Positions 36,643-50,487 of a DNA stretch of 64,000 nt are shown here, in pieces. The notes below the pieces were generated by a model that worked only from the letters and a program-made list of their open reading frames with translations, had not been told where the DNA came from and searched no databases. Both the position numbers and the translations under genes were made by a program. This DNA comes from CAVXDY01 sp963760715 (GTDB taxonomy: Bacteria > Actinomycetota > Thermoleophilia > Miltoncostaeales > Miltoncostaeaceae), in NCBI GenBank assembly GCA_963760715.1, contig CAVXDY010000003.1:62001-126000 (forward strand), read 5' to 3'. The number at the start of each line of letters is the position of its first letter. The stretch's first letter is position 1.

Positions 36643-38960
36643 CTCCTTACGGTACCGCGCCACGGCCCGGCAAGACCCAGCGCGGCCACGAGACGCCGGC
36701 GCCAGGTGGCGCGCCGGGAGATGGTCCGGCGCAGCCGGCGCGCCTCGCCCCAGGCCGCCGCGGCCGATCCCTCCGGGAGCGGGCTCGGGTCGAACCGCGC
36801 GCGCCCGGCCTGCCGGTAGAGGGCGGTGGGATCGATGCCGGTGCGCGCCCGCACCAGCGCGGCCCGCTCGTCGGTGGAGGCCGCGGGGTCGGACGGCCAG
36901 CCGAGGTCGCCGAGCGACGCCTCCAGGTCGTGCACGGCGGCCACGGTGCGGTCGCGCTCGTCACCGCCCAGGCGACGGCGCAGGCGGCGGGCGACGCGCG
37001 CCACCGGAGCCACCAGCAGGAGCGCCGCCAGGCCCACGATCACCCACTGCCAGGCTGAGGCGCCCCCGCCCTCCGCCGCGACCGGCGCGGACACCGGGTC
37101 GGGCTTGGGCTTGGGCACGCGCGGCGCCGGCGTGGACGGCCCCGCGTCCCCGGCCGCCCCCACCGCCGACCCGGCGAGACCGCTCACCGAGACGTCGACG
37201 CGGCTCGGCGCGTAGTCGGGGGACGAGACCGAGGCGGGGTTCGGCACCGAGCGCCCCGGCGTCGGGTCGAACGGGATCCAGCCCTCGCCCGGGAACCACA
37301 CCTCCACCCACGAGTGCGCGTCGCGGTCGAGCACGAGGTAGGCCTTGAGATCCGGGTCGTAGCGCCCGCCCGTGTACCCCACGGCCACGCGCGAGGGGAT
37401 GCCCAGCGAGCGCAGCATCACCGTCATCGCGCCCGCGAACTGCTGGCAGAACCCGCGGCGGCTGTTCAGGAGGAAGTCCACCAGGGGCGGGCGGTTCTCG
37501 GGCCATCCCCCGTTCGTGCCCGAGGGAAGGCTGGTGGGGAACGGCGGGGCCTCGTCGTAGGTGTAGCTCCGGCGCAGGTACGACTCGATGTGGTTGACCG
37601 CCGCGTACGGCGTGGCCGCGTCGCCGGCGACCGACCGGGCCAGTTCCCGCACGGGCGCGTACGGCCCGAGGTCGGCGTCCGAGGGCTGGGGGTCGCCGCT
37701 TCCCCACAGGGGCACGTCGACGACCGGGTCGGACCACAGCGTCGCGCGCAGGCGGGTCTCCCCCGCCGGCGTGTCGATCGCGTGGTAGGGGCGCACCGCC
37801 ACCAGCTCGGCCGGAGTGGGCTCGGGGATCAGCGTCTCGACCGTGTAGGACTCGCCGGGCTCGAGCCGCTGGTCCACCCGGACGGCGTTGCCGAGGATCG
37901 CCGACGCGCCCGTGAACGGTCCCTCGATGCTCTGCGGGCGGCCCGAGGCGAACACGAGCTGAGAGCTCGAGGAGGCCATGGTCACGCGCTGGCTGAGCTG
38001 CTCGCCGACGTCCGTGCCGTCGCCGGCGGTGATGATGCCGTCGCTGACGGGGAGGGGGCGCGAGGTGCCTCCCCCGCCGCCCGCGGGGGCGAACGAGACA
38101 CCGTCGAACTCGTCGAGGCTCACGGCCCGCAGGGGGATGGCCCGCGGCGAGTCGACGATCATCGCGACGCGCGGCTTGTCGGGCCAGTCCAGGACGCCAT
38201 AGCTCTGCCCGAGGTCCAGCGAGGCCCCCGTGCGGTCGCCGCCCCCGACCTCCCACTGCTTCCAGCCCAGCCAGGCGTCGCCGGCCTGCGCAGGCCCGGA
38301 CCCGAGCCCCGCGGCGAGGGCCACCGAGGCCCCTCCGATGACCAGGGCTCCGCCCACCCGACGGACGGCCCGGTCGGCGCCGCCGCCCTCCCAGGAGGCG
38401 AGCGCGAGCACCGCGGCGAGGCCGGCCACGGCGAGCGCGCCGGCCACCGCGGCCCGGTCGGGGGGCTCCACGGTCCAGCGGTAGGCCAGGCCGACGCCCA
38501 CCGCCAGCACGCCGGCCACCGGCCGGCGCCGCACCACGATCTGCCACGCCGCCGTGGCCGCCAGCAGCACCAGGCCCATGTCGAGCAGCGCCACCAGCTC
38601 CGGGCGCTCGGTGGGCGACACCGGGATGCCCGCGGTGCTCCCCTGCCGCAGGCCCTCGGGGAGGATCTCCCGCACGGCCGACCATGCGTCCCCGTGGAGC
38701 AGGAGGAGGTCCCACACGGAGCGGCGCAGGGCCATCCCGAGGGCGAGCGCGAGGGCCAGGAGCGCCGCCACGCCGGCCGCCGGCCGCCAGGCGCGGGGCG
38801 ACAGCGCGGCCAGCGTGGGCAGGGCGGCCACGACGCAGAGCCCCAGCAGGTGGCCGCCCCCGACGTCCTTGAACAGCCCGGCCCAGGCCGTCGCCAGGAT
38901 CAGAAGGGCGAGCGCCGCGGCCATGAGCGGCCCGGCGAGGGACCCGCCCCTAGGCCGCAC
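36588..38960 (-). CDS. Transglutaminase-like membrane protein (DUF3488/TgpA type)
   Basis: 790 residues from GTG 38960, overlapping the DUF58 stop. The first 250 residues hold several membrane helices (for example MAAALALLILATAWAGLF). The extracytoplasmic core has the transglutaminase triad: Cys in SRRGFCQQFAGAMTVMLRSLGIPSRVAVGYTGG, His in RDAHSWVEVWFPGEGWIPFDPTPG and the Asp after it. A second membrane segment (WQWVIVGLAALLLVAPVARVARRL) and a cytoplasmic DUF4129-like tail follow. Typically found with MoxR and DUF58 proteins. The 3' end overlaps the TPR gene. Confidence 0.9.
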   Translation of the reverse strand: MRPRGGSLAGPLMAAALALLILATAWAGLFKDVGGGHLLGLCVVAALPTLAALSPRAWRPAAGVAALLALALALGMALRRSVWDLLLLHGDAWSAVREILPEGLRQGSTAGIPVSPTERPELVALLDMGLVLLAATAAWQIVVRRRPVAGVLAVGVGLAYRWTVEPPDRAAVAGALAVAGLAAVLALASWEGGGADRAVRRVGGALVIGGASVALAAGLGSGPAQAGDAWLGWKQWEVGGGDRTGASLDLGQSYGVLDWPDKPRVAMIVDSPRAIPLRAVSLDEFDGVSFAPAGGGGGTSRPLPVSDGIITAGDGTDVGEQLSQRVTMASSSSQLVFASGRPQSIEGPFTGASAILGNAVRVDQRLEPGESYTVETLIPEPTPAELVAVRPYHAIDTPAGETRLRATLWSDPVVDVPLWGSGDPQPSDADLGPYAPVRELARSVAGDAATPYAAVNHIESYLRRSYTYDEAPPFPTSLPSGTNGGWPENRPPLVDFLLNSRRGFCQQFAGAMTVMLRSLGIPSRVAVGYTGGRYDPDLKAYLVLDRDAHSWVEVWFPGEGWIPFDPTPGRSVPNPASVSSPDYAPSRVDVSVSGLAGSAVGAAGDAGPSTPAPRVPKPKPDPVSAPVAAEGGGASAWQWVIVGLAALLLVAPVARVARRLRRRLGGDERDRTVAAVHDLEASLGDLGWPSDPAASTDERAALVRARTGIDPTALYRQAGRARFDPSPLPEGSAAAAWGEARRLRRTISRRATWRRRLVAALGLAGPWRGTVRRWTRPPRPTRPSATASGS

Positions 38961-40124
38961 CGACCCGCTCCCGGCCGTCCGCGAGCGCCGCGGCCACGTC
39001 GTCGGCCCGGAGCACGACGGTGACCCCGGCGCCCGCCCCCTCGAGCCCGGGCGCGGCAACGGCGGCCCGCCCCGCCAGCACGACGGCCACGGCGATCCCC
39101 GCCGCCCGCGCTCCCGCCACCGCGCTCGGCAGGCCCGGGCCGGGCTCGCTCGTCACCACCACGATCAGCTCCGGCACCTCGGGAGCGGTGCTCTCCGAAC
39201 GGAGCGCGAGTGCGAGCTCCCGCCGGCCGCCCGGGGTGACGCGCGCGAGCGCGATCTCGACCGCGGGCCAGGTCGCCCGGCCCGTGGTCAGCCGCACCGG
39301 CAGGTCGCCGGTGTGGACCAGGGCGAGCCGCTCCCCGCGCTCGGCGAGGTGGCGCGCGAGGGTGGCCGTGGCGGTGACGGCGGTCTCGAAGTCGTCCCCG
39401 GCGGCGACGCCCGCGTCCAGCAGCAGCATCACCGCCTTGCCCGGACCCTCGGAGGACCTCAGCTCCTTGGTCTGGAGGCGTCCGCGCTTGGCGGTCTGCG
39501 CCCAGTGCACCCGGGAGAGCGGATCGCCGGCCCGGTACTCGCGCACCCGCTCGAGCTCGCCGAACCCGGCCACCATCCGCCGCCGGCGCAGCCCTCCCCC
39601 CGGCGTGCTCGCCTCGAGGGCGAGACGCTCCACGCGCGGGGCACGGGGCACGACCAGCAGGCTCTCGCCCTCGACGCCCGCGCGCGCCCGGCGGGCGAGG
39701 CCGAAGGGGTCGGCGACCCGGGCCACGGGAGGCGGCAGCCGGTGGTCTCCCCGCGTCGCGCGCGCGACGCGCCACACCCACAACCCCTCCCGCCGCACGG
39801 AGCCAGCATCGGCCACCGCGCCCAGGCCGGGATCGAGGGTGACGTCCAGCAGCCGGTCGAGGCCGATCCGGGTGGGCCAGCCCGACAGCGCCAGGCGCAC
39901 CTCCACCCGGTCGCCCGCCCGGCAGCGCGACGGCGAAACCGTCCGGTGGACGCCCATGCCGCCCGCGACGACCCAGACGAGCGCCGTGACCAGAACCGGC
40001 AGGGTCACCAGGCCGACGCCGAGGATCGCCAGCGCCGGGGTCCCGAACCCCCGGCTGGCCACCAGCGCGGCCACCCCGGTGGCGGCGAGGGCGACGGCGC
40101 GGGCCGGCGGCCCCTGAAACCGGC

Positions 40125-40128
<4 letters not shown>
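38950..40128 (-). CDS. DUF58 (von Willebrand-like) protein
   Basis: 392 residues from GTG 40128, overlapping the MoxR stop (GTGA). Two N-terminal membrane helices (AVALAATGVAALVAS and LAILGVGLVTLPVLVTALVWVVAGG) precede a domain with the DUF58 motif EFGELERVREYRAGDPLSRVHWAQTAKRGRL, here FGELERVREYRAGDPLSRVHW. A VWA-type fold is expected after it (VMLLLDAGVAAGDDFETAVTATATLARHLAERG). Functions with the adjacent MoxR ATPase. Confidence 0.9.
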
Positions 40129-41060
<932 letters not shown>

Positions 41061-41149
41061 CTCGTCATCGCGGAGGGGCGAGGTGGCGAGGGGCTGCGCG
41101 ATGTGCCGAGGGTAAACGATGCGCGGGCCGCGGAGACCCGCTGCCGGTC

Positions 41150-42343
41150 CTACCCCTCCGGGAGCAGTGGCAGCACCGCGTCGAGGATGCGCTCGGCGCA
41201 GGCCTCCTTGCTCATGCGCGGCAGCGCGTCCTCGCCGTCCGGGCCGATGATGGTGATCTCGTTCTGCCGCGAGCCGAACCCGACGCCGTCGCGCGAGACG
41301 TCGTTGTGGACCACCAGGTCGAGGCCCTTGCGCTCGCGCTTGGCGCGGGCGCGCTCGAGGCCGGCCGGCCCGTGCTCGGCCGCGAAGCCCACCAGCACCT
41401 GGCGCTCCCGCCGCGCCGCCAGGTCGGCGAGGATGTCCTCGGTCGGCACGAGGTCCAGGGCCAGGGCGCCCTCGGCCGACTTGTCGATCTTGCCGTCCCG
41501 GGGGGTCCCCGGGCGGAAGTCGGCGACGGCGGCGGCCATCACCAGGACGTCGCACGAGGGGAAGGCCGCGCGGGCCGCGCGGTGCAGGTCGGCCGCCGTC
41601 GGGGCGTCGATGTACCGGATGTCCGGGTGGCGGGCCAGCTCGACGTTGGAGGCGAGCACGGTGACCTCGCCCCCGCGGCGGCGCGCCGCCTCGGCCACGG
41701 CCCACCCCATGCGACCGCTGGAGCGGTTGCCCACGTAGCGCACCGGGTCGATGGGCTCCCGCGTGCCTCCGGCGCTCACCAGCACCCGGCGACCCGCGAG
41801 GGTCCCCGCGCCGGCGAGGCGCGCCTCCACGGCGTCGGCGATCTCGGCCGGGTCGGCCAGCCGCCCCACGCCGGTCCCCCCGTCGGCGAGCAGTCCCGTG
41901 CCGGGCGGGATGATCTGGACCCCTCGGGCGACGAGCAGCGCCAGGTTGTCGACCGTGGCCGGGTGGAGGTACATGCGCGTGTTCATGGCGGGGGCGATCA
42001 GCACCGGGCCGTCGAAGGCCAGGTGCACCGAGCCGAGCAGCCCGTCCCCCAGGCCCGCGGCCATCCGCGCCACGGTGTTGGCCGACGCCGGCGCGACCAG
42101 CAGCAGGTCGGCGCCGCGCGCGAGCTCGAGGTGGTCGTAGCCCGGCCGCCCCTCGGCGCCGAACAGCTCGACGCCCACGGGGTGGCCCGAGAGCGCGGCG
42201 AAGGTGGCGGGCCCGACGAAGCGCTGGGCGGCCCGGGTCATGACGACGCGGACGACGTGGCCCCGGCGCTGGAGGATGCGCAGGACGTCGATCGACTTGT
42301 AGGCGGCGATGCCGCCCGAGACGCCCAGCAGGACGTCAGCCAT
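41150..42343 (-). CDS. coaBC: Bifunctional phosphopantothenoylcysteine decarboxylase/synthetase
   Basis: Two steps of coenzyme A synthesis, 397 residues. The CoaC half: MADVLLGVSGGIAAYKSIDVLRILQRRGH (FMN), PASANTVARMAAGLGDGL and the PAMNTRMY active-site motif. The substrate clamp reads LLADGGTGVGRL, without the Cys of the E. coli enzyme (QACGDVG), as seen also in other actinobacterial CoaBC. The CoaB half: VLVSAGGTREPIDPVRYVGNRSSGRMGWAVAEAA, KIDKSAEG. The start overlaps the gmk end by eight bases. Confidence 0.95.
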   Translation of the reverse strand: MADVLLGVSGGIAAYKSIDVLRILQRRGHVVRVVMTRAAQRFVGPATFAALSGHPVGVELFGAEGRPGYDHLELARGADLLLVAPASANTVARMAAGLGDGLLGSVHLAFDGPVLIAPAMNTRMYLHPATVDNLALLVARGVQIIPPGTGLLADGGTGVGRLADPAEIADAVEARLAGAGTLAGRRVLVSAGGTREPIDPVRYVGNRSSGRMGWAVAEAARRRGGEVTVLASNVELARHPDIRYIDAPTAADLHRAARAAFPSCDVLVMAAAVADFRPGTPRDGKIDKSAEGALALDLVPTEDILADLAARRERQVLVGFAAEHGPAGLERARAKRERKGLDLVVHNDVSRDGVGFGSRQNEITIIGPDGEDALPRMSKEACAERILDAVLPLLPEG

Positions 42344-42887
42344 GCGGGCCCTGGCCGGTCGCGGCGGCGAGCACCTGGGCGAGCTCCTCGATGGCGACCG
42401 CGACGTCCCCGTTGACGATCACGTGGTCGAACTCGTTCATCGCGGCGAGCTCCACGCGGCTGGTCGCCAGGCGCTGGGCGATGGCCCCCTCGCTGTCGGT
42501 GCCGCGCCGCTCGAGCCGGCGCTCCAGCTCCGAGAGCGAGGGCGGGGCGATGAACACCGCCACGGCGCCGGGCTCGTTCGCGCGCACCGCCCGGGCCCCG
42601 GCGAGCTCGATCTCCACGAGCGGCCAGCGGCGGGCGGCGACGATGCGGTCCACCTCCGAGCGCAGCGTGCCGTAGCGGTTGCCCGCGTAGGTCACGTGCT
42701 CCAGGAACGCTCCGGCGCTCACGCGGGCCTCGAACTCCCCGGGGGTGAGGAAGTGGTACTCCCGGCCGTCGACCTCGCCGGGGCGGATGGGCCGGGTGGT
42801 GGCGGAGACCGCGACCTCGACATGCGGAAAGCGGGGAAGGATGCCCTCGATCAGGGTCCCCTTCCCCGCCCCCGACGGTCCCGACAC
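42336..42887 (-). CDS. gmk: Guanylate kinase
   Basis: GMP to GDP phosphorylation. P-loop SGPSGAGKGTLIEGIL; GMP-binding SATTRPIRPGEVDGREYHFL and EFEARVSAGAFLEHVTYAGNRYGTL; lid and C-terminal RRLERRGTDSEGAIAQRL. GTG 42887 gives MSGPSGAGKG directly, which would remove the first beta strand (RVIIV) that precedes the P-loop in the family. Upstream in frame, ...APAARVIIVSGPSG is encoded but has no ATG, GTG or TTG before the mihF stop, so the start is unresolved. 183 residues with the GTG. Confidence 0.92.
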   Translation of the reverse strand: MSGPSGAGKGTLIEGILPRFPHVEVAVSATTRPIRPGEVDGREYHFLTPGEFEARVSAGAFLEHVTYAGNRYGTLRSEVDRIVAARRWPLVEIELAGARAVRANEPGAVAVFIAPPSLSELERRLERRGTDSEGAIAQRLATSRVELAAMNEFDHVIVNGDVAVAIEELAQVLAAATGQGPHG

Positions 42888-42910
42888 GATGATGACGCGC
42901 GCAGCGGGTG

Positions 42911-43246
42911 CTACCGGTGCAGTAGCTCCAGAAGCTCGCCGCGCTGCCGATCGGACAGGCCCCCGATCGTCTTTCCCTGCGATATGCGGCAGGTGTTCAG
43001 GAATCTGGTCGCCTTGACCTTCCCGTACTTCGGAACGGCCATCAGCATGTCAAACACCTTGGCCGTCAGCACGAAGTCGGGCGGGTTCGAGATGACGCTC
43101 CCGATGGACGTTCGCCCGCTTTTCAGGTCTTTCTTGAGCTGTGCCCTGCGGGAACGAATCTCGTTCGCCCGGCGAAGGGCCTCCATGCGCTGGTCCAGCG
43201 AGCGCTCCGGTGCCTGTGTTTGAGGTTTTGCGGTAGTTGTGGCCAT
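42911..43246 (-). CDS. mihF: Integration host factor, actinobacterial type (mIHF)
   Basis: Nucleoid protein, 111 residues. The conserved core is DFVLTAKVFDMLMAVPKYGKVKATRFLNTCRISQGKTIGGLSDRQRGELLELL, with a helix-two-turn-helix that bends DNA. An N-terminal basic helical region (RRANEIRSRRAQLKKDLKSGR) matches mycobacterial mIHF. Located between carB and gmk as in many actinobacteria. ATG 43246 has no Shine-Dalgarno; the promoter is nine bases upstream, so a leaderless mRNA is likely. Confidence 0.93.
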   Translation of the reverse strand: MATTTAKPQTQAPERSLDQRMEALRRANEIRSRRAQLKKDLKSGRTSIGSVISNPPDFVLTAKVFDMLMAVPKYGKVKATRFLNTCRISQGKTIGGLSDRQRGELLELLHR

Positions 43247-43255
43247 CGCCGGGCC

Positions 43256-43285
43256 ATTCTAGGCTCGCTTCTCTCGCGGTCGCAA
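43256..43285 (-). promoter_or_regulatory. mihF promoter (TTGCGA-18-TAGAAT), leaderless
   Basis: On the minus strand TTGCGA (43285-43280), an 18-base spacer and TAGAAT (43261-43256) precede the mihF ATG by only nine bases. Matches to consensus are four of six and five of six. The resulting RNA would start at or within about three bases of the start codon. Confidence 0.65.
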
Positions 43286-43375
43286 GGGCCGCTTTGCAGC
43301 CGTTTTACGCACTTTTCACGCTTGTTGCAGGCTAAGCCACGAATGTAAGGTTCTCGGAGAATCTCTGCCTCAGGT

Positions 43376-46605
<3,230 letters not shown>

Positions 46606-46606
<1 letters not shown>

Positions 46607-47673
46607 CAGCCGGCCCCGCCGAGGGCGCCCGTGAACTCGCGGAACAGATAGCGCGCATCGCGCGGTCCGGGGCTCGCCTCGGGGTGGTACTGCACCGACC
46701 AGGCGCGCAGCCCGGGCGCCGCGATCCCCTCCACCGACCCGTCGAAGAGGCTGGTGCGCGTGACCTCCACGCCGTCGGGCAGGGTCTCGCCCACCACCGC
46801 GTAGCCGTGGTTCTGCACCGTGATCTCCACCCCGCCGTCGCCGGCACGTCGCACCGGGTGGTTGGCCCCCCGGTGCCCGAAGGGCAGCCGCCGGGTCTCG
46901 AGCCCCAGCGCGTGCGCGAGGAGCTGGTGCCCCAGGCAGATGCCCAGCACCGGCACCTCCCCCAGCAGCTCGCCCACCACCCCGATGACCTGCGTCACCG
47001 CGGCCGGGTCGCCGGGCCCGTTGGACACGAGCACCCCGTCCGGGTCGAGCGCCAGCACCTGCTCGGCGGTGGTCCCGGCGGGCACCACCTCCAGGCGGCA
47101 GCCGGCGGCGAGCAGCCCGGCGGCGATGCTCGCCTTCATGCCGCAGTCGATGGCCACCACCCGCGGGCCGTCCCCGCCCAGCGAGCGGCGCGGGCCGGCG
47201 GCCTCGGAGGCCAGGTCGCGCCCGTCGAGGCGCGGGTGCTCGCGCACCAGGGCGAGCAGCTCCTCCGGCCCGAGCTCGGTGGACACCCCGCCGCGCATCG
47301 CCCCGTGGTCGCGCAGCCGGCGCACCAGCCGGCGGGTGTCGCAATCGTCCACGGCCACCACCCCGCGCTCGCGCAGCCACGAGCGCCAGCCGGTCGGGCC
47401 GCCGGCGCCCGGGGCGTCGCCGGCCCGCGCCATCACCACGGCCGGCGGCCACGCCCGGGCGCTCTCGTCGTGGTGCCCGCCGGCGCCGTAGTTGCCGATC
47501 ATGGGGGCGCCGAAGCACAGGATCTGGCCCATGTAGGAGGGGTCGGTGACCGCCTCCTGGTAGCCGCTCATGCCGGTGGTGAAGACCATCTCCCCGAGGG
47601 CGGTGCCGGGCGCGGCGACGCCGCGGGCCTCGAGCACGAGCCCGTCCTCGAGGACGACGGCCGCGGTTCGCAC
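46606..47673 (-). CDS. carA: Carbamoyl-phosphate synthase small subunit
   Basis: Glutamine amidotransferase that feeds ammonia to CarB. 355 residues from GTG 47673. The N-terminal domain has GVAAPGTALGEMVFTTGMSGYQEAVTDPSYMGQIL. The class I triad is intact: Cys in LGICLGHQLLAHALG, and His and Glu in WSVQYHPEASPGP. The start follows the isochorismatase-family stop by two bases, and the stop overlaps the carB start. Confidence 0.96.
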
Positions 47674-47675
47674 CG

Positions 47676-48248
47676 CTAGCGCACCAGCTTCGAGATCTGC
47701 TTGAACTCCGGCGAGCCGGCCACCTCGAGCATCTCGAAGAGCGCCATCTCGGCGCTGGTGACGCGCGCGCCGTCGGCGGCCATCTTCTCCAGGCCGAGGG
47801 CCCGGTTCCCGGCGGTGCGCGAGGAGACCGCGTCGGCGGCGACGTGGGCGTCCAGTCCGCGGGCCAGCAGGTCGTGCACGGTCTGGTTCACGCAGACGTG
47901 GGTCTCGATGCCCGCGACCACCCACGCCGAGCAGCCGGCCGCGGCGAGCGCCTCGTCGAAGGCGTCCACCCCGCAGGCCGAGAAGCGCAGCTTCTCGACG
48001 GTCACGGCGCCCTCGGGCAGCCGCTCGGCCAGCTCGGGGACGATCCGCCCGAGGCCCTTGGGGTACTGCTCGCTCACCAGCACGGGCCGCCCCAGCACGC
48101 CGAAGCCCTCGGCCAGCAGCCCGCAGTTGGCCACCACCCGGTCGAAGCCGTCGATGACCGGGCGGAACGCCTCCTGCACGTTGACCAGGATCAGCCCCGT
48201 GTCCTCCCGGCGCAGCAGCGCCGCGTGCCGCGTCTCTACACCCTCCAT
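47676..48248 (-). CDS. Isochorismatase-family cysteine hydrolase in the pyr operon
   Basis: 190 residues from ATG 48248. SEQYPKGLGRIVPELAERLPEGAVTVEKLRFSACG and VVAGIETHVCVNQTVHDLLARGLDAHVAADAVSSRTAGNRALGLEKM are typical of the YcaC-like hydrolase group; the catalytic Lys and Cys are present. The catalytic Asp at the usual TLLVIDVQ position is Asn here (GLILVNVQEAF). Inserted between pyrC and carA, overlapping pyrC by 13 bases. The substrate is unknown; a link to pyrimidine or carbamoyl chemistry is only suggested by position. Confidence 0.85.
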   Translation of the reverse strand: MEGVETRHAALLRREDTGLILVNVQEAFRPVIDGFDRVVANCGLLAEGFGVLGRPVLVSEQYPKGLGRIVPELAERLPEGAVTVEKLRFSACGVDAFDEALAAAGCSAWVVAGIETHVCVNQTVHDLLARGLDAHVAADAVSSRTAGNRALGLEKMAADGARVTSAEMALFEMLEVAGSPEFKQISKLVR

Positions 48249-49534
48249 GCGATCTGCCCTCCCGCGATCGTCAGCATCACCCGACCGTAGAGGTCGTCGC
48301 CGAGGAATGCCGAGTTGCGCGACTTGCTCTGGAAGCCCGCCTCGCCCACGTGCACCACCGCCTCGAGGTCGATCAGCGCGAGGTCGGCCGGCGCCCCGTC
48401 CTCGAGCGACGGCACCGGCAGCCCGAGGGCCGCCGCCGGGTCCTGGCTCATGCGCCTCACCAGCAGCGCGAGGTCGAGCTCGCCCGTGCGCACCAGGTGG
48501 GTGTGGCAGGCGGCGAAGGCCGTCTCGAGCCCGGTGACCCCGAAGGGCGCCTCCTCGAAGGGGACCTCCTTGTCGTCGGCGTCGTGCGGCGCGTGGTCGG
48601 TGGCCACGCAGTCGAGGGTGCCGTCGGCAAGCGCGGCGACCAGGGCGCCGCGATCCGACTCGTCGCGGAGCGGCGGGTTCATCTTGTACCGGGCCGGATC
48701 CAGCGTCTCGACGGCGGCGTCGGTGAGGGCCAGGTGGTGGGGCGTGACCTCGCCGGTGATGCGCACCCCGCGCGCCTTGGCCCGCCGGATCTCCTCGACG
48801 GTCTCGGCGGCCGAGACGTGGCACACGTGGATCCACCCGCCCTCGTACTCGGCGAGGGCCGCGTCGCGGGCCACGGCCACGCTCTCCGAGACCGAGGGGA
48901 TGCCGGCGAGCCCCAGCCGGCTGGCCACCGCGCCCTCGTGCATGACCCCCACCCCGGACAGGCGGGGGTCCTCCTCGTGCAGCACCAGCGGCAGGCCGGT
49001 GATGCCCTGGTACTGGAGGGCGCGGCGCATGACCGCCGCGTCGGCGACCGGGTGGCCGTCGTCGGTGAAGCCCGCCGCGCCGAGCTGGGCCAGCTCCACC
49101 TGCTCGGTCAGCTCGTCGCCGGACTGCCCCACGGTGATCGCGGCGTAGAAGCCCACGCGCACCGCGGCGTCCTCGGCGGCCCGGTCGAGCAGCGCGCCCA
49201 GCACCGCGGCGGTGTCCACCACCGGGCGGGTGTTGGGCATCGCCAGGATGGTGACGAAGCCCCCCGCGGCCGCGGCGCGGCTGCCGCTGGCGATGTCCTC
49301 CAGGTCCTCGCGGCCCGGGGTGCGCAGGTGGACGTGGGGGTCCACGAAGCCGGGCACCAGCACGAGGCCCGCCCCGTCGATCTCCTCGAGGCCGTCCGGG
49401 GAGCCGCCGATGAGGCCGTCGCGCACCACCAGGTCACGGACCTCGTCGATCCCGGCGGCCGGGTCCAGCACCCGCGCCCCGCGCACGACGAGTGAGGCGG
49501 CCGGTCCGGGCCGCTGCACCAGGGCGACCGCCAT
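48236..49534 (-). CDS. pyrC: Dihydroorotase
   Basis: Cyclises carbamoyl aspartate to dihydroorotate. 432 residues, the type I/II amidohydrolase length. Metal ligands: HVH in GFVDPHVHLRTPGREDLEDIASGS, His in VLHEEDPRLSG and CHVSAAETVEEIRRAKARG, and Asp in LDCVATDHAPHDADDKEV. GVTGLETAFAACHTHLV follows. Starts at the pyrB stop (overlap), within pyrR-pyrB-pyrC. Confidence 0.96.
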   Translation of the reverse strand: MAVALVQRPGPAASLVVRGARVLDPAAGIDEVRDLVVRDGLIGGSPDGLEEIDGAGLVLVPGFVDPHVHLRTPGREDLEDIASGSRAAAAGGFVTILAMPNTRPVVDTAAVLGALLDRAAEDAAVRVGFYAAITVGQSGDELTEQVELAQLGAAGFTDDGHPVADAAVMRRALQYQGITGLPLVLHEEDPRLSGVGVMHEGAVASRLGLAGIPSVSESVAVARDAALAEYEGGWIHVCHVSAAETVEEIRRAKARGVRITGEVTPHHLALTDAAVETLDPARYKMNPPLRDESDRGALVAALADGTLDCVATDHAPHDADDKEVPFEEAPFGVTGLETAFAACHTHLVRTGELDLALLVRRMSQDPAAALGLPVPSLEDGAPADLALIDLEAVVHVGEAGFQSKSRNSAFLGDDLYGRVMLTIAGGQIAWRV

Positions 49535-50487
49535 CAGACGGCGACGGCGTCCAGCGGCTCCGCGGGCTCGACCACGCTCGCCGGCTCGGCGAGCAGGTGG
49601 TAGAGGACGGCCATCCGCACGACCATGCCGTTGGCGGCCTGCCGCTCGATGAGCGTGTCGGGGTCGTCGGCCAGCTCCCCGGAGATCTCCACACCGCGGT
49701 TCATCGGCCCGGCGTGCATCACGCGCTGCCCGGGGCGCAGGCGCCCGTGGTGGACGCCGTAGGTGGCGGCGTACTCGCGCAGCGAGGGCACGAACCCGCC
49801 CTTGCCCATGCGCTCGAGCTGCATGCGGAGGACGTAGACCACGTCGGCGTGGCGGATGTCGGCGATGTCGGTGGAGGTCTCGACCCCGAGCGCCTCCTCC
49901 GCGTCGCGCGGCAGCAGGGTGGGCGGGCCGATCAGGCTCACGCGGGCGCCCATCGTCTGGAAGCCGCGGATGCCCGAGCGTGCGACGCGCGAGTGCGCGA
50001 CGTCGCCGACGAAGGCGATGTGCAGCCCGTCCAGGGGCCCCACCTCGCGCTCGATCGTGTAGAGGTCGAGCAGGGTCTGGGTGGGGTGCTCGTGCTTGCC
50101 GTCGCCCGCGTTGACGACCGCGGCGTCGGTGTAGCGGGTCGCGATCTGGCAGGCGCCCACCGACGCGTGGCGCATCACGAGCACGTCCGGCGCGTAGGCG
50201 TCGAGGGTGATGACCGTGTCCTTCAGGGTCTCGCCCTTCTCGATGCTCGAGCCCGAGCCCTTGACGTTGACAACGTCCGCCGACAGGCGCTTACCGGCCA
50301 ATTCGAATGAGGTGGAGGTGCGCGTCGAGGGCTCCAGGAAGAGGTTGATGATCGTGCGCCCCCGCAGCGTCGGCACCTTCTTGATGTCGCGCTCCATCAC
50401 CTCGGCGAAGCGGTTGCTCACGCGCAGGATGCGCGCGATCTCCGCCCGGTCGAGGTCCGCCACGGTGATCAGCGACCGGCGCTTCAT
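49534..50487 (-). CDS. pyrB: Aspartate carbamoyltransferase catalytic chain
   Basis: Carbamoyl phosphate plus aspartate to carbamoyl aspartate, 317 residues. INLFLEPSTRTSTSFELAGKRLSADVVN is the carbamoyl phosphate motif; VLVMRHASVGACQIATRYTDAAVVNAGDGKHEHPTQTLLDLYTI and FVGDVAHSRVARSGIRGF follow. The C-terminal aspartate-loop region has YVLRMQLERM and HAGPMNRGVEISGELADDP. No regulatory chain is seen nearby. ATG 50487 overlaps the pyrR end. Confidence 0.97.
   Translation of the reverse strand: MKRRSLITVADLDRAEIARILRVSNRFAEVMERDIKKVPTLRGRTIINLFLEPSTRTSTSFELAGKRLSADVVNVKGSGSSIEKGETLKDTVITLDAYAPDVLVMRHASVGACQIATRYTDAAVVNAGDGKHEHPTQTLLDLYTIEREVGPLDGLHIAFVGDVAHSRVARSGIRGFQTMGARVSLIGPPTLLPRDAEEALGVETSTDIADIRHADVVYVLRMQLERMGKGGFVPSLREYAATYGVHHGRLRPGQRVMHAGPMNRGVEISGELADDPDTLIERQAANGMVVRMAVLYHLLAEPASVVEPAEPLDAVAV

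Noticed and set aside
36588..36663. A sixth +1 frameshift at the transglutaminase C-terminus
   Set aside because: A shifted frame would stop at 36647 near the TPR start, but the present frame is just as natural, and there is no conserved sequence to decide.
35829..37058. A 409-residue plus-strand YbjN ORF
   Set aside because: It covers two well-supported minus-strand genes. Only the first 147 residues are credible.
41880..41930. Missing catalytic Cys in CoaBC
   Set aside because: The LLADGGTG clamp is also without Cys in other actinobacterial CoaBC as I recall, so it is not unusual.
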